A DNA stretch of 64,000 nucleotides. Origin: Porodaedalea pini. Lineage: Eukaryota; Basidiomycota; Agaricomycetes; Hymenochaetales; Hymenochaetaceae. Where the stretch lies: contig NBAY01000087.1 of NCBI GenBank assembly GCA_002794775.1, positions 84,990 to 148,989 on the forward strand. The letters run 5' to 3'. The notes under the pieces are model-generated. The model did no database searches. It was not told the origin of the DNA and saw nothing but the letters and a program-made list of their open reading frames with translations. Made by a program: the position numbers and the translations under genes. This document shows positions 10,761 to 21,826 of this stretch, in pieces; the stretch's first letter is position 1; each line of letters begins with the position of its first letter.

Positions 10761-12285
10761 AAACCTGAAATTTGAGAAACAGTTAAGAAAGGAAATCTTA
10801 TAAAATAAGAAAAGAAAAGCAAAAAGCTACTTTTCCTATTTTCTTCTTGGTGTCACAAGTAATTACATGTGATTGTAGGTCTGGTAATGTCTGACAAGAA
10901 TTGTGGAGGATTACAATCTCCATAAGTCTTGTGAGCTTTGACAAGTCTTGTGGGTCTTGTAAGAAGTGCCGACCAATGAAATGGGGTACAATATTACCCA
11001 CAAGGCTTACATATAATTTACATATTTCATTTCTTACAATTAAATGTATGCAAATGTAAGATTTGTCTCGTTTTCGTGATGGATAAACGAGGAACAGTCT
11101 TCGTGATGCCGAAAGACCTAAACCTTGAGACCCAATTGACGACATATAGATCTGTAGGCCTGTGCGCACAACGACAAACCTAGAATGGTAAACACCTGTG
11201 ATTGATTGTTGCAGAAACATATCGAAGGTCAGGGTCTAGAGATGAAACGAGTGAGGGAGCGTAGCTCGCAATATATGATATGAAGCTGAGCAGAGCCATG
11301 GCAGAATATCAATCGTGCGAGATGTTATAATGGACAAAGCATAGGTCTTTCAGGGGCCCGAGACTTGTCCTTTGAGTATAGGTACATGGTTTGAATGGCG
11401 CCTTTCAGACAGGGAGTGGTGATCATGAAGGTGGTCACTACCGTAATGAGATGCACATAGCAAGTCTACACGCTAGTCTCTTCGCATATTTTCAAAATGG
11501 TTGGCTTGTATGCCTTGAAATTATGCTAGCGGAGCTATCATTGCAATTAGTTTGAAGCCTGCAGGAGAACACTTGAGCTTCGTATTCGTCGAGAGGCGCA
11601 GCAATAGGCTCTAATTCAGATGTTCTTGCAAGAGTACCGACGAATAACGAGACGGCCCACAGTCTTGAACAGCTTCAGATAAGAGTTAACTACCCGTGGG
11701 TCCGCCCTCCAAGCTTCCATTGGACGAGGTGTCTTTTCTGTAATAGCTTTAGGAGACCTTGTAGATTCTAGGTGTGCTGTAACTCCTTGGTACTCGTGAA
11801 CGGAAGCAGCGGACAGCTCTGGAGAAAGGGCATCACGGTAATATGCCAGTGTCAGCCTGAGTGAATTGTTCGTTGAATATATCGGATAAGAGGTAACATC
11901 CCGGAGTTTCATATCACTACATCAATAAATATCAGAACGTTCCAAAGGCGTTATAACGGGATTACTCGCTTGACAGGATCGGCACAGTCGTATAGGACCA
12001 AGGAATTCCAATGTAGCAAGAGCTCAATGAGGCGGTTCAGAACCGACAACATTTTCTGAATTACTAAGGCAAGAGCTGCACGACTAGTCGCGAGTAACCG
12101 CAGTTCTAAGTTACCTCCGGATATTTCTGCTATGAGCTCTTAGCAGGTTCATGCGAGGAGAGCTTGAAAAATGGAAATACAACGTGGACGTAGGCGGCCA
12201 TGCCGAGCCGATGATGCCATCCGCATAGAGAAATCGAAGAAGACACGTAAAACACGCGAGCGTGTCCTTTCAGGCTGCTACCACC
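10761..12285. other. Intergenic, no convincing gene
   Basis: About 1.5 kb of AT-rich, repeat-like sequence. Around 10900-11050, CAAGTCTTGTGAG and CAAGTCTTGTGGG recur and resemble the text at 9020-9160, so the two blocks may be copies of one repeat family flanking the HMG pseudogene. Open frames on the minus strand (10798-11220, 11616-11912) have no family likeness or intron logic. The last 100 bp probably form the promoter of the next gene. Confidence 0.4.
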
Positions 12286-13290
12286 ATGTCCGACGCGCAA
12301 AGTGCAGAAGAACTATTGAAGGTACGCGCCATCTTTGAATCCAACATGAATCTCAACTCAACATGTCTATCTATCCTCAGTCCGCTTTGTCGTCGGCGTT
12401 CACGCCCATTTCCATTGCACCCGCGCCTCCTAGTCCAAAGTCCGAGTCGGACTCTGCGCCTACAGCTGCACAAGCGCCTACCGAAGCCTCGGCACCTCTA
12501 GTTTCGCAAGAAGAGAAGGACAAGTACGAGGAAGAGCGCGCTGTGGTTGAGCAGAGCTGGCGAGAACAGTCGGCGGTACAGCGCAGAGAGGCGGAAGAAC
12601 GGCGCGGGCGTATAGCAGCTGAACGTGCAGCGTCGGGCGAGACTTGGGAGAAGCTCGAATCAGGAAAGCCACTCACTGGACCGCCTAACTCTCTGTCTGG
12701 CTACCCTGGCTCTCCGAGTCCGGCAGACGTTAGAGATGTAGTCTCTGGTGAGCCGTCAGGCTCGCGACACGTGGAGGTGTGTACGCCTAGCGATGACCTC
12801 GTGTTAATTACTCAATGTTCTACAGGCATCTACACATACTTCTCCCCATACAACTGCGACGCTCGAGCATAGCCAGCGTTGGGAAGAAATTGAGGACGTC
12901 CCATCTATGGAGTCCTCCTTTCCATCCCTTTCCTTTCCTGAGCAATCCGACAGCGCGCCCTCAGACCACGCTTCGAAGTCCGGCTCAAAGTCGACAAAGA
13001 AAGACAGGTCGAAAGAAAAATCTTCTTTAGAAAAGGCTGCCGCGGCTGCTGACGCGCTTCCGTCAGCGACGCTCTCGGTATTCGACAGCCGTCTCTCCGC
13101 ACGCGCGCGCATTATCGCTCTCGTCTCGTCTCTTTCGATCAACCTGCTCCTTCCCTTCGTCAATGGCGTCATGCTGGGTTTCGGCGAGATCTTCGCGCGA
13201 AATATGGCGAGCCGCTTCTTTGGATGGAACGCGCCCGGCGGGGCAGCGACGGCCGTCGGTGTGGAGGCCGCTCGCTCTAGACGGCGCTAG
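12286..13290 (+). CDS. Mitochondrial outer-membrane import factor, Mim1/Tom13-like
   Basis: Exons 12286-12321, 12381-12776 and 12826-13290 join in phase 0 to give 298 aa. The diagnostic part is the C-terminal third: a single membrane segment SINLLLPFVNGVMLGFGE followed by IFARN, which matches the TOM13/Mim1 family. Mim1 sits in the mitochondrial outer membrane and helps insert single- and multi-pass alpha-helical proteins, including Tom receptors. The yeast protein is only about 113 aa; here a long N-terminal region precedes it, with an acidic, coiled-coil-like segment (EEKDKYEEERAVVEQSWREQ) and Ser/Lys-rich linkers, an extension seen in basidiomycete versions. The start at 12286 has a good context (CCACCATGTC) and gives MSDAQSAEELLK before the first intron. 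The gene converges on the SH3 gene ending at 13711. Confidence 0.8.
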
Positions 13291-13710
13291 ATACTCCAGG
13301 ATTTTAGAAATTATTTGTGAGTAAATTGCTGGACTGGCTTGAATTTATTTGAACTGAAGTCTGTTCGTTTTGGTTGCTAGAGTATTATTAATTGCTGCAC
13401 GCTATCCTAATACATTTATCGCATGTTATGACCTACATTCCGGAACTCTCACCGGCATGGACGAAATCTATCGATAGATGGTGCATGCAAGGTCTAGCAG
13501 CTCAACGTTGGCTTTACGACTGAAACCGAAGACATAGATATTAAGTCCCATTCCTTCTCGGTCTGTGATTATAATACAAAGCAGCCCTAACGATACCGTG
13601 GTCCGAGTATAGAGAAAATGCGAGGCATAGAAACGAATCCAGGTCAAGGCGTAAAAGTAAACAATGTTTTGGAATTTGATGTGAAAGAGATAGCTGGACT
13701 CTGTTTGAAC

Positions 13711-14787
13711 TCAGAATATGGAGTTGATGATACCACTACCGATAGCAGCACCTGCACAAGAGCCGATGAGATTATGCTGCAGAATTTGCAAAGTGAGATA
13801 TGCGCACCAGCACCAAACCCGACGCCTCCCGCAGCGGAGTTTGCCATCTGTAGATATTTCGTAGACAAACATCAAGCTCAGCCCCCACTTCATAGCAAGA
13901 GAAACACAATTGACTAACCGTATTCCCAAGCCCACCAAATTTGTTCTTCTTCTCTGGTTCCGGTGCTTGTACCTGCTGCGGAGGAGGCGGGGGTGGCGCG
14001 TATACCTGCTGCTGCTTTTCACCGCCGTATCCGTAAGGCTGCGCCTGCCATGGCGGCGGCGGCGGCGAGTTGTACGGTCCAGAGTTGGGGAACGACATGT
14101 GTGTGGGCGGCGGGGGTGAAGTGTAACCTGACGAGTGCAAGAGCGGGGGCTGTCCGAACATTGCACCTATTGGCTCTGGGACAGGGATAGGTGCACGCCC
14201 CGGAGAGGCGGGCGGTCGGTTGTCGGCTGGAGAAGGAAGTTTCTCGACGTAGTTAGAGGGGAAAAGACCCTGACGGCCGTTGAGCCTTCCAGTCCACCAG
14301 TCCGGGTTAGTTTCGCTGATGAGTTCAATGATGTCGCCCGAGCGGAAAGACAGGTCATTCGGGTCCTGAAAATATCCACAGACATAAGTTTGTCCGTTTG
14401 GTACTGAAATAATTAAGTACATACCGAGCCATTCTCATTGTAATCCCATAGCGCCTTTGCTCGTGGAACACGTAGAGCAGACGGAGGCAGAGGGGGAGGG
14501 ACGACTCTCCGTGTCGCAATCACTGCTTTTGGCGGCGACGGCGTGCGGTCGAGCACGCCCGATTCTCGATCCGCAGTGGACAAGTGGCGCATGCGCTCTG
14601 CAACAGACAGTACAGGGCTACGTGGCTGGGACTCATCAGAGTCGGCTTCAAGACTCGCAAGCTTGGAGAGAATGCCGGCTGCGTCGGATGCGAGGAGGTA
14701 GTTTTGCGAGACGAGGAAGTCGATGTTGGACTGAGTCTGGGATACGACGTGCGCTAACAGCGCTGAGGATTTCGAGTCTGAATGCAT
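13711..14787 (-). CDS. SH3-domain protein, Lsb1/Pin3-like
   Basis: Exons 14787-14425, 14365-13919, 13847-13808 and 13751-13711 encode 296 aa. Residues 1-105 form a helical, Ser-rich region with VSQTQSNIDFLVSQN. The SH3 domain starts at AKALWDY near the end of exon 1 and continues after the intron with DLSFRSGDIIELI, DWWTGRLNG and GLFPSNYVE. A Pro/Tyr/Gln-rich tail with PPPPP runs follows, and a Gly/Ala-rich end (AAGGVGFGAG then AIGSGIINSIF) is split over two tiny exons of 40 and 41 nt. This order matches the fungal Lsb1/Pin3 family, which binds the WASP homologue Las17 and acts on actin patches; Pin3 is also known from prion induction in yeast. The glycine-rich tail is conserved in basidiomycete members. 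It is divergent from the zinc-finger gene at 15262. Confidence 0.85.
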
Positions 14788-15261
14788 TGCTTTTTATCGT
14801 CGGTATCGTGGCTGTTGGTGTTCGAGATGCGAGAAGGCGAGAAAGCCGCTACTGCGTGTACCCGGCACAGTGCCCAGAGTAGTCATCAACACCGCCTCAT
14901 TGCCCCCTTTTTCACCTAGGGCAGATTTATCCGCCCCATCGTCTTCAACCATGACTTTGCAGATCTCTACAATGTTAAAATGTTCTGCTCTTCACCACCT
15001 TGGATTCTGCTAACTGCAGCAGCATAAGTAGCGTGTCTTGTCTGCGGACAGCGCGACGCGGCTTGAATTCGTACCACCACCACAAATAACACTAGTACTC
15101 TTCGCAATTCACTTCTCAAACCCCAAGGTCGACAATATTTGCAGTTCACTACGTTCTTTAACGAAGAGAAAAAGGTCCTGATCACTAGTACTCTATCGAA
15201 GGACTTGCACCGCTGCGACGTCATACGAGTCCTCAACAAGAACTAACAACTTATTTTTGCT
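14788..15261. promoter_or_regulatory. Divergent intergenic region, shared promoter
   Basis: 474 bp between the start codons of the SH3 gene (minus) and the zinc-finger gene (plus). It must hold both promoters. I see no coding frame or repeat; a CAACACCGCCTCATTGCCCC stretch near 14888 and pyrimidine runs near 14905 and 15250 are the only features. Confidence 0.4.
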
Positions 15262-16420
15262 ATGGTTCAACTTCATATCTCTTCCAAATATATTCCACTG
15301 CTTCAAGATTGCAAATTTTATCTCACGAACGAGGCCCCTTCTCCTAACTCTCTTTCGAGTTTCTTTGCTATCGATCGTGCAATCTCTTGTCTCGCCCCCA
15401 AGATGTCAGCTATGCCTCTGCCGATCAATATGAACGCATTCATCGCCAGCCATATCTTCCAAGCGATGATGGCCTACTCTGTAGGACACGATCTTGATCT
15501 TTCATGGTATCAAGTGTAATCTAATCTCGGCCTTGCCGCGTGCATATATGCAGATGATTCAGCCATCTCAGCCTGCTCCGCTGTCGCAAATCAATTTTTT
15601 TGCTCCCCACAGCCTAGGAGATCAATGCAATGCAATGGTACAAACCACCCATCACACTTCTGTTCCTGTCGAGAACTTTCCCGAGAGCAAGATCGAGGAA
15701 GAAAAAACAGTCACAGCTTACATGATCGATCCCAAGCTTCAGCATGCTCCTAACGAGGACCATCCGGAACTCGATCAAGACGAAGAGCTTATCGCGAGCG
15801 AGGAAGAGCTCATCGAAGAGCTGAGGGAAAAGGCTATGCGCTTGAAGAAAACATTGCTACGACGCTTCGTCAGTCCCCATTTCACCTGATTCTCTTAGCG
15901 AAATATTTACAAATGTATTCCGTCTTGTAGAAGAGAGAAAAGAAATCAATCATATCGGCCAAGGTAGTCAGACTATTTTCTCAAGTTTCTCTCAGTTTTC
16001 TGTGATTCTCGCTCGTTCTGAGCTCTCTACGCGGTGTTATTGATTCATGACATTCTCTTTATGCAGCACTCGTCCAAGGGCACCAAAGAATGCACATTTT
16101 CGGGTTGCGCTTTCCGCACTTCGAAACAATTTGTGCTCCTGCGTCATGTCTCTTCACACTATCCAGACGTCTACTTCTGTCCGATCTGCCACAGTTCATT
16201 CAATCGGGTCGAAAAATTCGACAAGCATTTCCAGACTCAAAGCAAGCGAAAGGATCGCCACGTGCCGTGCGTCGAAAGCGAGGGGGCGATGAGATATGAG
16301 GTAGCGCGCGACAAGGAACGATTCAACGTCTATTACCTCGGTGCGATGGAAGACTATCCAATGCCTGAGGAGCATTTCGAGGCTTTAGCCGGTAGGAGGA
16401 GAGAAGAGGAATTTTGTTGA
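15262..16420 (+). CDS. C2H2 zinc-finger protein
   Basis: Exons 15262-15513, 15554-15868, 15931-15963 (33 nt) and 16067-16420 join in phase 0 to encode 317 aa. The first 200 residues are not recognisable apart from an acidic, helical stretch (DQDEELIASEEELIEELREK) and a basic patch KREKK on the small exon. The last exon carries a C-x4-C...H-x3-H finger (CTFSGC ... LRHVSSH) followed at once by a second pair CPIC with HF/H partners, then an acidic tail ending EEEFC. Tandem C2H2 fingers indicate DNA or RNA binding in the nucleus; no target can be inferred. The second finger has irregular His spacing and may be degenerate. Confidence 0.7.
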
Positions 16421-18064
16421 GGTGAGTCTGGTGGACTTCAATGTTGCTGCCATGAGGTGCACTTGCTCACATTATCCTTTCATACTATTATAACATGTGC
16501 GTCCTGCAGAGTTCTTTTACGACGTCAGGAAAGAGAGAAGGGAAGAGGGGAAGGGGGGGGGGGTGAAGTTAAATGGTATTCAGCTTCCGTCACTGGCAAT
16601 TATCAAACGGTGTCAATTATTCACGGGATATTCAATGAAACTCTGATCATACGATAAGTCGAAAGCGTAGCAAATGCATGTATCCTGTCTGCATCTTTGG
16701 GGGGCTCAATTGCAGAACATTGTCCATGTACTACATGCAGTTCATCGCGAGCGCCAGGAGAAGATGAATTGAGGACAAAAGTACTTGCGTGATAACTCCA
16801 CACATATTGATGGAGTTAATGAGCTTAAGGTTGGCTTGTTTGTTTGCTGCCTGGTAAAGTCCGAGAGGTTAATCGCTTGAGCTATATTGACAAGGCTTGC
16901 CTTCTCTGCATCCCTTTAGACAGTATCCTGCGGCTTGCGTGCTACAAATATTGCAGGACTTCTCGAGTAGAGAAGGTACAGTCTGCCAATGAGATACAAA
17001 AGAAACACGCTCAGTGCAGAATGAAGTTTGTTCAGGGTCAGCGCGCATGAGTGCGAAATGCGAGTGAAGATACGTTTTCTTTTGAGGTCATTGGAACCCG
17101 AGAAAACCATTCCTGAACGGCAAGTCGTTGTTCACCTAAGCAAACACGCAAACGACTCGCGATCTTCTTTGAATAAACGGCATCGAGTGCACATTCTTCC
17201 CCGAAAATACTCTTCTGAAAGAGGCGTAGGTTACGGTAAGTATAGAGGAAACCAGATCTTGGAGCAAGGGCGCTGCATAGTGACAAAAATGTAATTTTAC
17301 ATTTTGATTTCAAACTCCGAATGGTGATTTGCTCTCCATGCCGAGCTGCCGGTCAAGAGGACGCAAATAAACATCGCGTCTCGCCAAACTTGTGCTTGCA
17401 CAAGTTGTCGCAACCTTATTGCCTCAGAGGGCAGGCATTCATTATCTGTTCGACGTTACTTCAAGCTCAAATCCTAAAATCCAAACCTCCCTACTTAGTA
17501 TCTATGAACCTTTCTGGCATATGTATGGTAAATCCCGGCGATGACCGTTCACTGATTTTGTGCATAAAGGAGTGCGCTCGGGATTGGTTGAATTGGGTCT
17601 AAAGAACCACTGCAGTCTTAGTCTCGTGAAGTTGAAGATGCAATGAACTATATCCCGAGCTTATAGTCTGGTACTGAAGCCTGAAAACCCTTCACATGAC
17701 ATCTAGCTTCCCAACATCTATTTCATTCCAGGCCAGCACAGTTTCGACGGACTGGCGCTCGGGCCGTTAGTCGAAGACGTACATGTACGTTACTAGTAGT
17801 GCCTATACCGCATTAGCATTCAATACTAATGGATGGTCATTTTACTCTAGTCCGACTGATTTTCAGTACCCTTGTAGTCTCATACTCAACCGGAGAGAGA
17901 ATGGTAATTATTCATCGTAAATGCTAACGGAAGGGTGGCGATCCGTGAGTCCATTTTGCTACGGTGCTTCACAAATACCGGCATCGTGCGCGTATGCCAA
18001 TAGACGGTCTTCCCCGCTAGATGCATTTGATCTTTCTCTCGTTCTCTCAATTTCGGATGAGGGA
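16421..18064. other. Intergenic, no gene seen
   Basis: About 1.6 kb with a G-run (16551-16563) and scattered short frames. None has conserved motifs or plausible introns. The right border is where similarity to the S9 peptidase copy begins. Confidence 0.4.
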
Positions 18065-19437
18065 TAGTCGATATACAGTGCTACGAGCCCACACGCATGT
18101 CTGATTCGAAGTCTATCTTCGTTCACTCTGCGCAAGACTTTGGCAAGTCAATACAGCTGTATGGCGGATTAGACGATGCAGTGCGCATTGTGGATCTATT
18201 GAACAATGGTTGGACTCTCGCATGATCGTTCTTGACACGAGAAAGGGCAGTGGCTCGCTGTTTTACCAGACGGAGAATGAGGACGTCGTGTCATGGGATG
18301 CGCGAAAACGGACTTTCGTTCTAGTAGCGATCAAGAGCTCGGCGGTGCGTCAAGAACCATCTAACGTATGACAGGAACTACGAGGAGTCTTTCCGAAGCA
18401 TGCAAACCTGACACGAAGGTGTCTTCGCATCTACAATGGATGAAAGATATACCATCTATGTATGCACACTGAGCCGTTCATCTGGGACGGGGAGGGCGGG
18501 ACGAAGCTCGATGGCATCTTCGCCTTTCCTCGAGACCAGAATCAAGAACCACCCGAACCACCCAGAGCTCTCCCTATAGTCATGCTTGTTCATGGTGGTG
18601 AGTTAGTTAGACCATCATTTTCGAAAAATGTGTTCGCTGACTATGATTCGCTGTTTCAAGACCATGTTCGTCAGTCATATCAAAAGAAAAGACGTTCGCG
18701 TGCATTAGAGAATCGACAAAAAACAGGCATGTTACTGTAAAATTTGCCCCTTCATTCACAATCTGGCAATTCCCCTTACTCGCGAAGCATGGGGCTATTT
18801 GGTCATTTCGCCGAATTATCCCGGAGGTCAAAGATAAACTTCCGAGAAATATGATAAATAAGTTGCTTACTCGTTGTGCACCTTTTCTAGGCTAAGGACA
18901 TGGTTTCGATTTCGTTCGTGCCGCGCACGGTCGACTTGGCTGATTGCGAAAACATGCTCGATGTGACTGTCGAGCGCGGGATCGCGGATCCTCCTCGCTT
19001 GGTGATCGGAGGATGAAGCCAGGGTGGATCCATGGCCGCATGGAGCGTCGCAAAAACGAAGAGTCGCTTCAAGGCGGGCGTCAGTACTGGGGCGCGATGA
19101 CGACTGAATCTGATCTGCCGGAGTTCAGTGAGTTGAGTGTCTTCCGTATACTGGACAATCTGACGCAAGCTTGCGTTGTCTTTATTGCAATGTTTAGTCG
19201 GCTAGGCTGGGCACGCAGGGTGCGTACTATGGGATACAGCAGATCCGAACTAGCGCGCCGACATCTGCGGGAGTCAGACTGGACACGTCGCAGGCGTCGA
19301 CACAGCCGTGTTTATTCTTTACGAAGGGGGACGCGTGTGCATGTGACATAGGGAATCACATTTTTCCGTGGGTTGCGACGACGTGCAAAGTACACCGAAC
19401 GCGCTCAGCTTGTCATCTATCTCCGCGAACGTCATGG
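18065..19437 (+). pseudogene. 5'-truncated, degenerate copy of the S9 peptidase gene
   Basis: Nucleotide text here closely follows the minus-strand S9 gene from about 48256 to 46840 but lies on the plus strand. Shared passages include MSDSKSIFVHSA, IVDLLNNG, SSHLQWMKD, MHTEPFIW and ILVHGGELVRPS-like text near 18590. The copy lacks the first 250 codons, has deletions (for example after LLNNG near 18210), frame changes and stops. The nucleophile region near 19015 reads through a stop in place of the GWSQGG elbow, and the Asp/His region near 19310-19430 is out of frame. It even retains remnants of the parental introns, so it arose by DNA duplication and not by retrocopying. It cannot encode an active enzyme. 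Confidence 0.85.
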
Positions 19438-20120
19438 TTCAGGTTTCTAAGGCTCTCCTTTGAAAATGGGCAAGTCGCCTAGAACACCGTTGATGATCTA
19501 GTCCCACTTTCTCAGGTTCAGAGAGGAAGGATGCCGAGAACGCGATGTAGCGTGTCATAGAACAAGTTGATACTAGGCTTTGATTTCGGCACTGCAGAGA
19601 AAAATGAGCTTTCAGCTTTTGGCTATTGCAACAATTCACTTGTGTACCTCCCACCCACAGATATTATGCAGACTAATGTCCGGACGACTGACATCGGATG
19701 AAGCAATAAGGGGATGGGAATAGCTGGGTTCATATAAACACGGTGTGACAGCTGAAGAACTAGAATAAAGAGGGCGACAATGAAAGAGGAAAGGAAAGAA
19801 AACATAACGAGCATAGCAACTTGTAGGAGTCTCCTTCAGAGACAAACGCGACGTAAAGGCTTGAAGACAAATAGAAGTAAAGAAGGAACAAAGAAAGTGG
19901 GCTATATCCGTGGCGGATTTAGTCCGTCACAACTGTACAATGTAAAGCTAAGGTTAAACGTTGAACCCATCTTGAACGGCAAACCATATAGACAGAAAAA
20001 TAAAAGTAACGGCGATGGTGTGCGTGAGCTCATATACATCGAGCAAGGAAGGTAGAAGGCAGCGCACGCCGACGGAAGGAAAAACAAGACGTTCGGGAAT
20101 ATATTGGTTCTTGAATCATA
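19438..20120. other. Intergenic, no gene seen
   Basis: About 680 bp downstream of the pseudogene and of the Bqt4-like gene's 3' end. Purine-rich on the plus strand (19770-19890). No coding evidence. Confidence 0.4.
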
Positions 20121-21565
20121 TTACATAAAAAAACTCGGGATCGTTGCACTGAAATAATACCAGTAAGTAACAATCTAATAGCACACACACAATAAACTTA
20201 CGCGGCAGCAAGCCCAGCGGCGAACCAAAGAGCGCCCCAAGCAGCGGACTTCTGCTGAGGTTCCAGATCCAAGCTAAGTCTTCTGTTTGATCTGATTTCG
20301 CGAGTGGCAACGGCATTCTGTTCATTTGGTTCGCGGAATTGGAACTTAAGCGGCTGCTCCTCGTCTTCTCGGCTCCGCTTTGAAGCCTGCGAATCTGATT
20401 GTTGAAGAGGCACAGCAGATGCTGAATCGGATGCGGTCTCCTTCTCTGCCCGTTCCGCCTTGAGCTTCGCAATCAAGTTTTTCTGCTGTGCAATATCCTC
20501 ATGCATGTCGGGCCCAGGCACATCCGCAACATCATCACCTCCTTCGTAATCATCGTCATCGGGGGTCAGCCTGCCGGATGGCTCCGGCTTGACAGTCACC
20601 TTCGTAGTAGTCTTGGTCACTTTCGTACGCGTTGTGCGCAACGCTGGTACGGACGCCTGGGGGGCGGGAGCTGGAATAGGGGCTGGGCTTGTTGTCCGTC
20701 CGCTACGGCGTGGAGGGGGCAAAGTGTCGACGGGCGATTTCTTGGGACTCATAACCATTGGCGAAGATTCCTTTCTCCTCTTTGGCTTCGGGCTACTAGG
20801 CGGGGATGACGGAGCGGGAATCTCGATCCGCGGGTTGACGCTTGACGCCTTCACGGGCGATGAGTTACCATTCGCTTGTGGTGTGGTTGGCTTCGTCGAG
20901 CGCCGATACTCTTGCCTCGGGTCTGGATGAGCACTCATGAGAGGCTGGATGATGTGCTCGAGCGAATAGGACGGAGCTATTGTCACCGCGACCTCCGGAC
21001 GGACCCATACTCCCGCGAGACGCAGCGTGTCCCTACCCGCGCCTCCGTTCGCGCCTAAGGAATCATAGTTCTGCTTCACCCACGTAGATTCAATCTTCTC
21101 GAGGTCCTCAGGCGCAGTCGGAAAGGCGGCGCGGAACATCGTGGTCTGACTGATCGCACCTGTGTCAAAACGACGTAGAACGAAGGCATGCCCACCGCCG
21201 GGCTAAGAGAATAAGATCAGAAGAGCAATAGTATATATACCAGTTGCATACACACCGTTTGGATTTTCACTCTGCCTACCTGCAGACACGATCACAGGTT
21301 TAGCCACATGAATTTATCTGCCTCTGAACGGCGTCACACACGACTCACTATAATCTCTTGTCCATCGCGCATGATAACTTGATACTTGACAGCCGGTGCC
21401 TTCGCATTGTCTGCTATTCGAAAGGAAAATCGGCGTAAAGATGACGTTCAAATACAACGTGTTTAAGTACGCACCCATAGAGAGATACGGGTTGATATTC
21501 TGGTATGGAAGCTGTGGCCGCGGCGCGGACGTCCTAGGTACACCATTCGTTGCGTGGTTTGACAT
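20121..21565 (-). CDS. APSES/KilA-N protein with C-terminal anchor, Bqt4-like
   Basis: Exons 21565-21475, 21410-21349, 21279-21256 (24 nt), 21202-20202 and 20148-20121 encode 401 aa, all phases closing. The KilA-N/APSES-type fold spans about residues 30-150: VKYQVIMRDGQEII, VGRVKIQT, HAFVLRRFDTGAISQTTMFR, then LRLAGVWVRPEVAV and YSLEHIIQPL. A basic, Ser/Pro-rich linker follows (PKPKRRKES), then acidic and coiled segments (QQKNLIAKLKAERAEKE). The tail is hydrophobic (WGALWFAAGL...). In fission yeast Bqt4 has this layout: an N-terminal KilA-N-type domain and a C-terminal segment in the inner nuclear membrane, where it holds telomeres to the envelope. I accept the last intron because its donor is GTAAGT and it lengthens the membrane segment by seven hydrophobic residues; without it the protein stops at 20198. 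Confidence 0.8.
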
Positions 21566-21826
21566 TGCGGCAGCGGTCACGAAATGAAGCACGATGAGGG
21601 CAGGTACAAGGTGACGCGCGGGGAGACGTGCTGGTTGTGGACGACGTGCACGTTTCGTGCCGTGGCCCTCAGGCCTAACGTGGGAGCAACAATTACACGT
21701 GATTGCTTATGTAACGCGCGACGACCACAACCACTCTCTGAAAACACCAAGCATACCAAGAAATTGACATTGGACATCCAAGGAAACAACTGAGCAAGAT
21801 ACAACAAGCAAATAGAAATTTCATCG
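21566..21826. other. Short intergenic region
   Basis: 261 bp between the Bqt4-like start (21565) and the 3' end of the Wss1-like gene (21827), both on the minus strand. It should contain the terminator of one gene and the promoter of the other. No motif stands out. Confidence 0.4.

Noticed and set aside
13618..13917. Plus-strand 100-codon frame with an ATG
   Set aside because: It is antisense to the last exons of the SH3 gene, whose conserved C-terminus and splice phases are clear.
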